Assembly (NCBI RefSeq): GCF_008304605.1
Contig: NZ_PIJY01000004.1
Coordinates: 62,001-126,000 of the forward strand
Origin: Oceanobacillus polygoni
Lineage (GTDB): Bacteria; Bacillota; Bacilli; Bacillales; Amphibacillaceae
Direction: 5' to 3'
Length of the DNA: 64,000 nt
Translations under genes and position numbers: made by a program
The notes under the pieces: generated by a model
The model's input: the letters and a program-made list of their open reading frames with translations, nothing else
Told to the model about the DNA's origin: nothing
Database searches by the model: none
Part shown: positions 61,392-64,000 of the stretch, piece by piece
Numbering within the stretch: position 1 is the stretch's first letter
Layout of the letters: every line of letters begins with the position of its first letter

Positions 61392-62516
61392 ATGATCTAC
61401 GACGTTGCGATTATCGGAGCTGGATCGATGGGGATGTCAGCTGGATATTATCTTGCAAAGAGTGGCAAAACAGTAGCTTTAATCGATTCCAATAATCCAC
61501 CTCATTCTAATGGTTCTCACCATGGAGAAACTAGAATTATAAGGCATGCTTACGGTGAGGGTGATATCTATGTTCCTTTGGCATTACGTTCACAAGAATT
61601 ATGGTATGAACTTGAACAAACATCAAATCGAAAGCTTTTTCATCAAACAGGGGTACTAAATATTGGTCCTAAGGAATCTCCTTTTCTACAAAATGTCATT
61701 CATTCTGTTAAAAAATATAAGTTATCTGCTGAGGTTCTGACAGCACAAGAAATAAACAGAAGGTGGCCTGGCTATCAACTACCAGATTATCTATTTGGAT
61801 GTTTTGAAACAGATTCGGGCGTTTTAATGAGTGAAGAAGCCATTCAAGCCTACTGTGAGCTTGCAATAAAACATGGCGCTAGGCTCTACACAAATGCTCA
61901 GATACAGCAATTGAATGTAACGAACCATCTCGCAACTATCCAGCTAGATGGTCAGACTATTGAAGCAAAACAACTCATCATAACAGCTGGAAAGGGAACA
62001 AACCAGATTTTATCCTTACTCGGCTATGAATTACCACTACAACCAGTTCGAAAAACATTCTCTTGGTTTGATGCAAATGAAGAACTATACCATTCAAAGG
62101 CATTCCCTGCTTGGTCCTATGATAATGCAAATGAAACATACTACGGGTTTCCAAGTATTGACGATGCTGGTATCAAAATTGGAAGACATGATGGAGGACA
62201 TCCAGTTCAAGCAGAAGAGACACTAGAAACATTTGGTATATATCCAGAAGACGAGCAGGATGTCACGCAATTTGTTAAGCAGCATATGTCTTCTGACTTA
62301 AAGCACAGACAAGGCAAGGTTTGCACCTATACAAATACACCAGATGGAGATTTCATAATCGACCGACTTCCAAACTATCAGAATGTCATAACTGCTTGCG
62401 GCTTCTCAGGGCATGGATTTAAGTTTAGCAGTGGTGTGGGAGAGCTGTTAAGTCAGATGGTTATTCATGGAAAGAGTTCATTGGATATAGCTTGTTTTTC
62501 GTTGGATAGGTTTTAA
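61392..62516 (+). CDS. solA: N-methyl-amino-acid oxidase, SolA/monomeric sarcosine oxidase type
   Basis: FAD enzyme that oxidatively demethylates N-methyl amino acids such as N-methyltryptophan or sarcosine, giving formaldehyde and hydrogen peroxide. 374 residues. The FAD-binding GAGSMGMSAGYYLAKSG is at about 9-25, and covalent-flavin Cys311 in VCTYTNTPDGDF lies where E. coli SolA has Cys308. SHHGETRIIRHAYGEG is also diagnostic. AAAGGAGAG site before the ATG. The formaldehyde formed could feed the formaldehyde dehydrogenase at 52435. It is transcribed opposite to the M20/YfcC pair. Confidence 0.88.
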   Translation: MIYDVAIIGAGSMGMSAGYYLAKSGKTVALIDSNNPPHSNGSHHGETRIIRHAYGEGDIYVPLALRSQELWYELEQTSNRKLFHQTGVLNIGPKESPFLQNVIHSVKKYKLSAEVLTAQEINRRWPGYQLPDYLFGCFETDSGVLMSEEAIQAYCELAIKHGARLYTNAQIQQLNVTNHLATIQLDGQTIEAKQLIITAGKGTNQILSLLGYELPLQPVRKTFSWFDANEELYHSKAFPAWSYDNANETYYGFPSIDDAGIKIGRHDGGHPVQAEETLETFGIYPEDEQDVTQFVKQHMSSDLKHRQGKVCTYTNTPDGDFIIDRLPNYQNVITACGFSGHGFKFSSGVGELLSQMVIHGKSSLDIACFSLDRF

Positions 62517-62557
62517 ATACTTCAATCATATTTGATTTCTAGCTAATTATTAATTAA

Positions 62558-62594
62558 ACAAGGATTCCTAGCAATAGAATGCAGGAATCCTTGT
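62558..62594. terminator. Terminator shared by solA and the flavoprotein gene
   Basis: ACAAGGATTCCT/AGGAATCCTTGT perfect stem with T-rich tails on both sides, between convergent genes. Confidence 0.8.
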
Positions 62595-62617
62595 CTCTTT
62601 AAAGTGCCTCATGTCTA

Positions 62618-64000
62618 TTAATTTTCTTTATGAGTCGCACCCACCGGCTCAAGCACATAACTCGCCGCAGACTCTCCCGCTAACTTGCCAAATACAGCAC
62701 CAGACATTAATCCAGATCCTCCTGGATAATTATGATAAAATAATCCACCAACCATTTCACCTGCTGCAAATAACCCTGGAATTGGTGATTGATTTTTATC
62801 TAGTGCCTCCCCATTCTCATTGACATGAATTCCTCCAAATGTGAAGGTAATTCCACATGTGACCGGGTAGGCGTAATATGGCGCCTTATTAAATGGAAGT
62901 GCCCAATTACTCTTTGCGGGCGTGATGCCCTTTGTTCCTTTTCCATCTTTGATGGCTGGGTTATACTCCCCTTCTTGAACCGCTTGATTATAGTGCTCTA
63001 TCGTTTCTATAAATCTTGCTTTATCAATATTCATATTATCTGCAAGTTCTTCAATTGTATTCGCTTTAATACACGTTGCTTCTTCTAAATTATATTCTAC
63101 TCGCAGCAAAGGACGAACCTGCTCATCAAACAATTGAAATGCTTTTTGTTCTGGCTGGCGCAGCGTTTCTTTTCCATACTTTGCATACGTATAATTTCGA
63201 AAATCTGCTCCCTCATCCACGAAGCGTTCTCCTTTAATATTGACAATTAGTCCAAGTGGATAAGAAGATTTTTTATAAATATCTCCAGGTTTACCATAAT
63301 CCCCGACTCGTGGCGCTTGAAAATCTGTCGTATGCGCATGACAGCCGGAGCAGTCTCCATATGGCTGTGCTCCAACTTCTATCGCCATATCTAAACCATC
63401 ACCTGTGTTGTATTCGCTCCCTCTTACTAATGCCTTTTCCCATTCTTCCCCTAAATATTTGGCTCGTTTTTCTTTGTTTGCTTCAAAGCCTCCGCATGCC
63501 AGCACAACTGATTTTGCAGGAATTTGCTTCTCCTCACCATTCTCCACCACGCTGATACCGCTTACTTTTTTGTTAGCTGTCTGTAAGCCAATAGCTCTCG
63601 TATTATAGCGAATTTCTATACCTAAAGCTTCCGCCTTCTTAATAAGTGCTTCAATAAGACCAATGCCTTTGCGATGTGTTTTTACCGGGAGACCTCCCCA
63701 AAATTGCTGTACTCCACTTTTGTTAAAAGATTGATTCTCGTTTAACTCAAATTGCACTCCTTGTCGCTTCATCCACTGGATCGTATCGTACGACTTGTCA
63801 ACAAGCTGCCGAGCTAAGTTAGGAGCACTCTTTCCTTCTGTCACATTCATAATATCATTATAGTAATCTTCCGTATCATAATCAGGCATATCGATATTTT
63901 GAAAATCTTCGGTGGATAGTTGATTTAATATGGGCTCTAGTGCATCTTTGTTTTGATAGGCAAAACGAATTGCTCCATCTGTGAAAAAGGAATTCCCACC
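62618..64000 (-). CDS. tcuA: FAD-dependent tricarballylate dehydrogenase-like flavoprotein (partial)
   Basis: Partial at the window edge; the frame stays open to position 64000 with an NSFFTDGAIRFAY block, and the true start is outside. The visible 460 residues have the flavoprotein domain of the fumarate-reductase family: GGLPVKTHRKGIGLIEAL, VVLACGGFEANKEKRAKYLG, and the C-terminal TFGGIHVNENGEAL and NYPGGSGLMSGAVFGKLAG with the terminal FAD contacts. The GGNS-type residues near the edge and overall layout match TcuA. No heme-binding motifs are seen, so it is not a flavocytochrome c. No other tcu genes are within reach. Confidence 0.8.
   Translation of the reverse strand, partial: GGNSFFTDGAIRFAYQNKDALEPILNQLSTEDFQNIDMPDYDTEDYYNDIMNVTEGKSAPNLARQLVDKSYDTIQWMKRQGVQFELNENQSFNKSGVQQFWGGLPVKTHRKGIGLIEALIKKAEALGIEIRYNTRAIGLQTANKKVSGISVVENGEEKQIPAKSVVLACGGFEANKEKRAKYLGEEWEKALVRGSEYNTGDGLDMAIEVGAQPYGDCSGCHAHTTDFQAPRVGDYGKPGDIYKKSSYPLGLIVNIKGERFVDEGADFRNYTYAKYGKETLRQPEQKAFQLFDEQVRPLLRVEYNLEEATCIKANTIEELADNMNIDKARFIETIEHYNQAVQEGEYNPAIKDGKGTKGITPAKSNWALPFNKAPYYAYPVTCGITFTFGGIHVNENGEALDKNQSPIPGLFAAGEMVGGLFYHNYPGGSGLMSGAVFGKLAGESAASYVLEPVGATHKEN

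Noticed and set aside
1-64000. CRISPR arrays, tRNA or rRNA genes, prophage or insertion sequences
   Set aside because: No regularly spaced repeats with unique spacers, no tRNA cloverleaf or rRNA sequence, and no transposase, integrase or terminal inverted repeat pair were seen on reading the window.

Overview
The window is low-GC DNA with strong AGGAGG-type ribosome binding sites, frequent GTG/TTG starts and gene families typical of Bacillaceae (ykoFEDC, tenA, pucR/pucG/pucI, ylmA-type ATPase, a processed-acidic-surface-protein homologue). The closest general match is an Oceanobacillus/Virgibacillus-like bacillus. I saw no rRNA, tRNA, CRISPR array, prophage or intact insertion sequence. Most genes lie on the minus strand.

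Layout. 1-3.96 kb: thiamine-precursor ECF transporter operon ykoF-ykoE-ykoD-ykoC behind a TPP riboswitch. 4-13.3 kb: a sigma-70-family factor, a 52-bp tandem repeat, purU, a Gfo/Idh oxidoreductase, small membrane proteins, an M20 amidohydrolase/DUF3100 operon, a secreted acidic protein, a YlmA-type ATPase and a lipoprotein. 13.5-36.8 kb: dsdA followed by a large allantoin/purine-catabolic region with an NCS1 permease, a YbbY-like permease, allH, pucR, allC, a YfcC transporter, two allantoinases, pucI, two allD genes, allE, a carbamate kinase, allG and allF. 37.5-46 kb: alpha/beta hydrolase, RidA, a TctA-type permease pair, TatD hydrolase, an SDR dehydrogenase, SelO and a MerR-like protein. 46-53.7 kb: pucG, an oxlT-like/fdhF-like/fdhD operon and a zinc formaldehyde dehydrogenase. 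54-64 kb: a SulP transporter, tenA behind a second TPP riboswitch, a sunset-domain membrane protein, a second YfcC plus M20 amidohydrolase pair, a SolA-like oxidase and a tricarballylate-dehydrogenase-like flavoprotein cut by the window edge.

How the genes work together. Allantoin imported by PucI can be opened by AllB and deiminated by AllC to ureidoglycine. Two routes then lead to oxalurate: AllE plus AllD by way of ureidoglycolate, or PucG in one transamination with glyoxylate. Oxalurate can be split by the AllF/AllG/AllH oxamate carbamoyltransferase to oxamate and carbamoyl phosphate, and the carbamate kinase can recover ATP. PucR is the obvious candidate regulator. Upstream purine genes (xanthine dehydrogenase, uricase) and AllA ureidoglycolate lyase are not in the window.

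The most distinctive observations are the two converging routes to oxalurate, tandem duplication of both allB and allD, a paired 13-bp motif upstream of pucI, two YfcC transporters each beside an amidohydrolase, the M20/DUF3100/small-membrane-protein operon, a 52-bp tandem repeat, an acidic surface protein that has lost its sorting signal, and several untracked small ORFs with ribosome binding sites.
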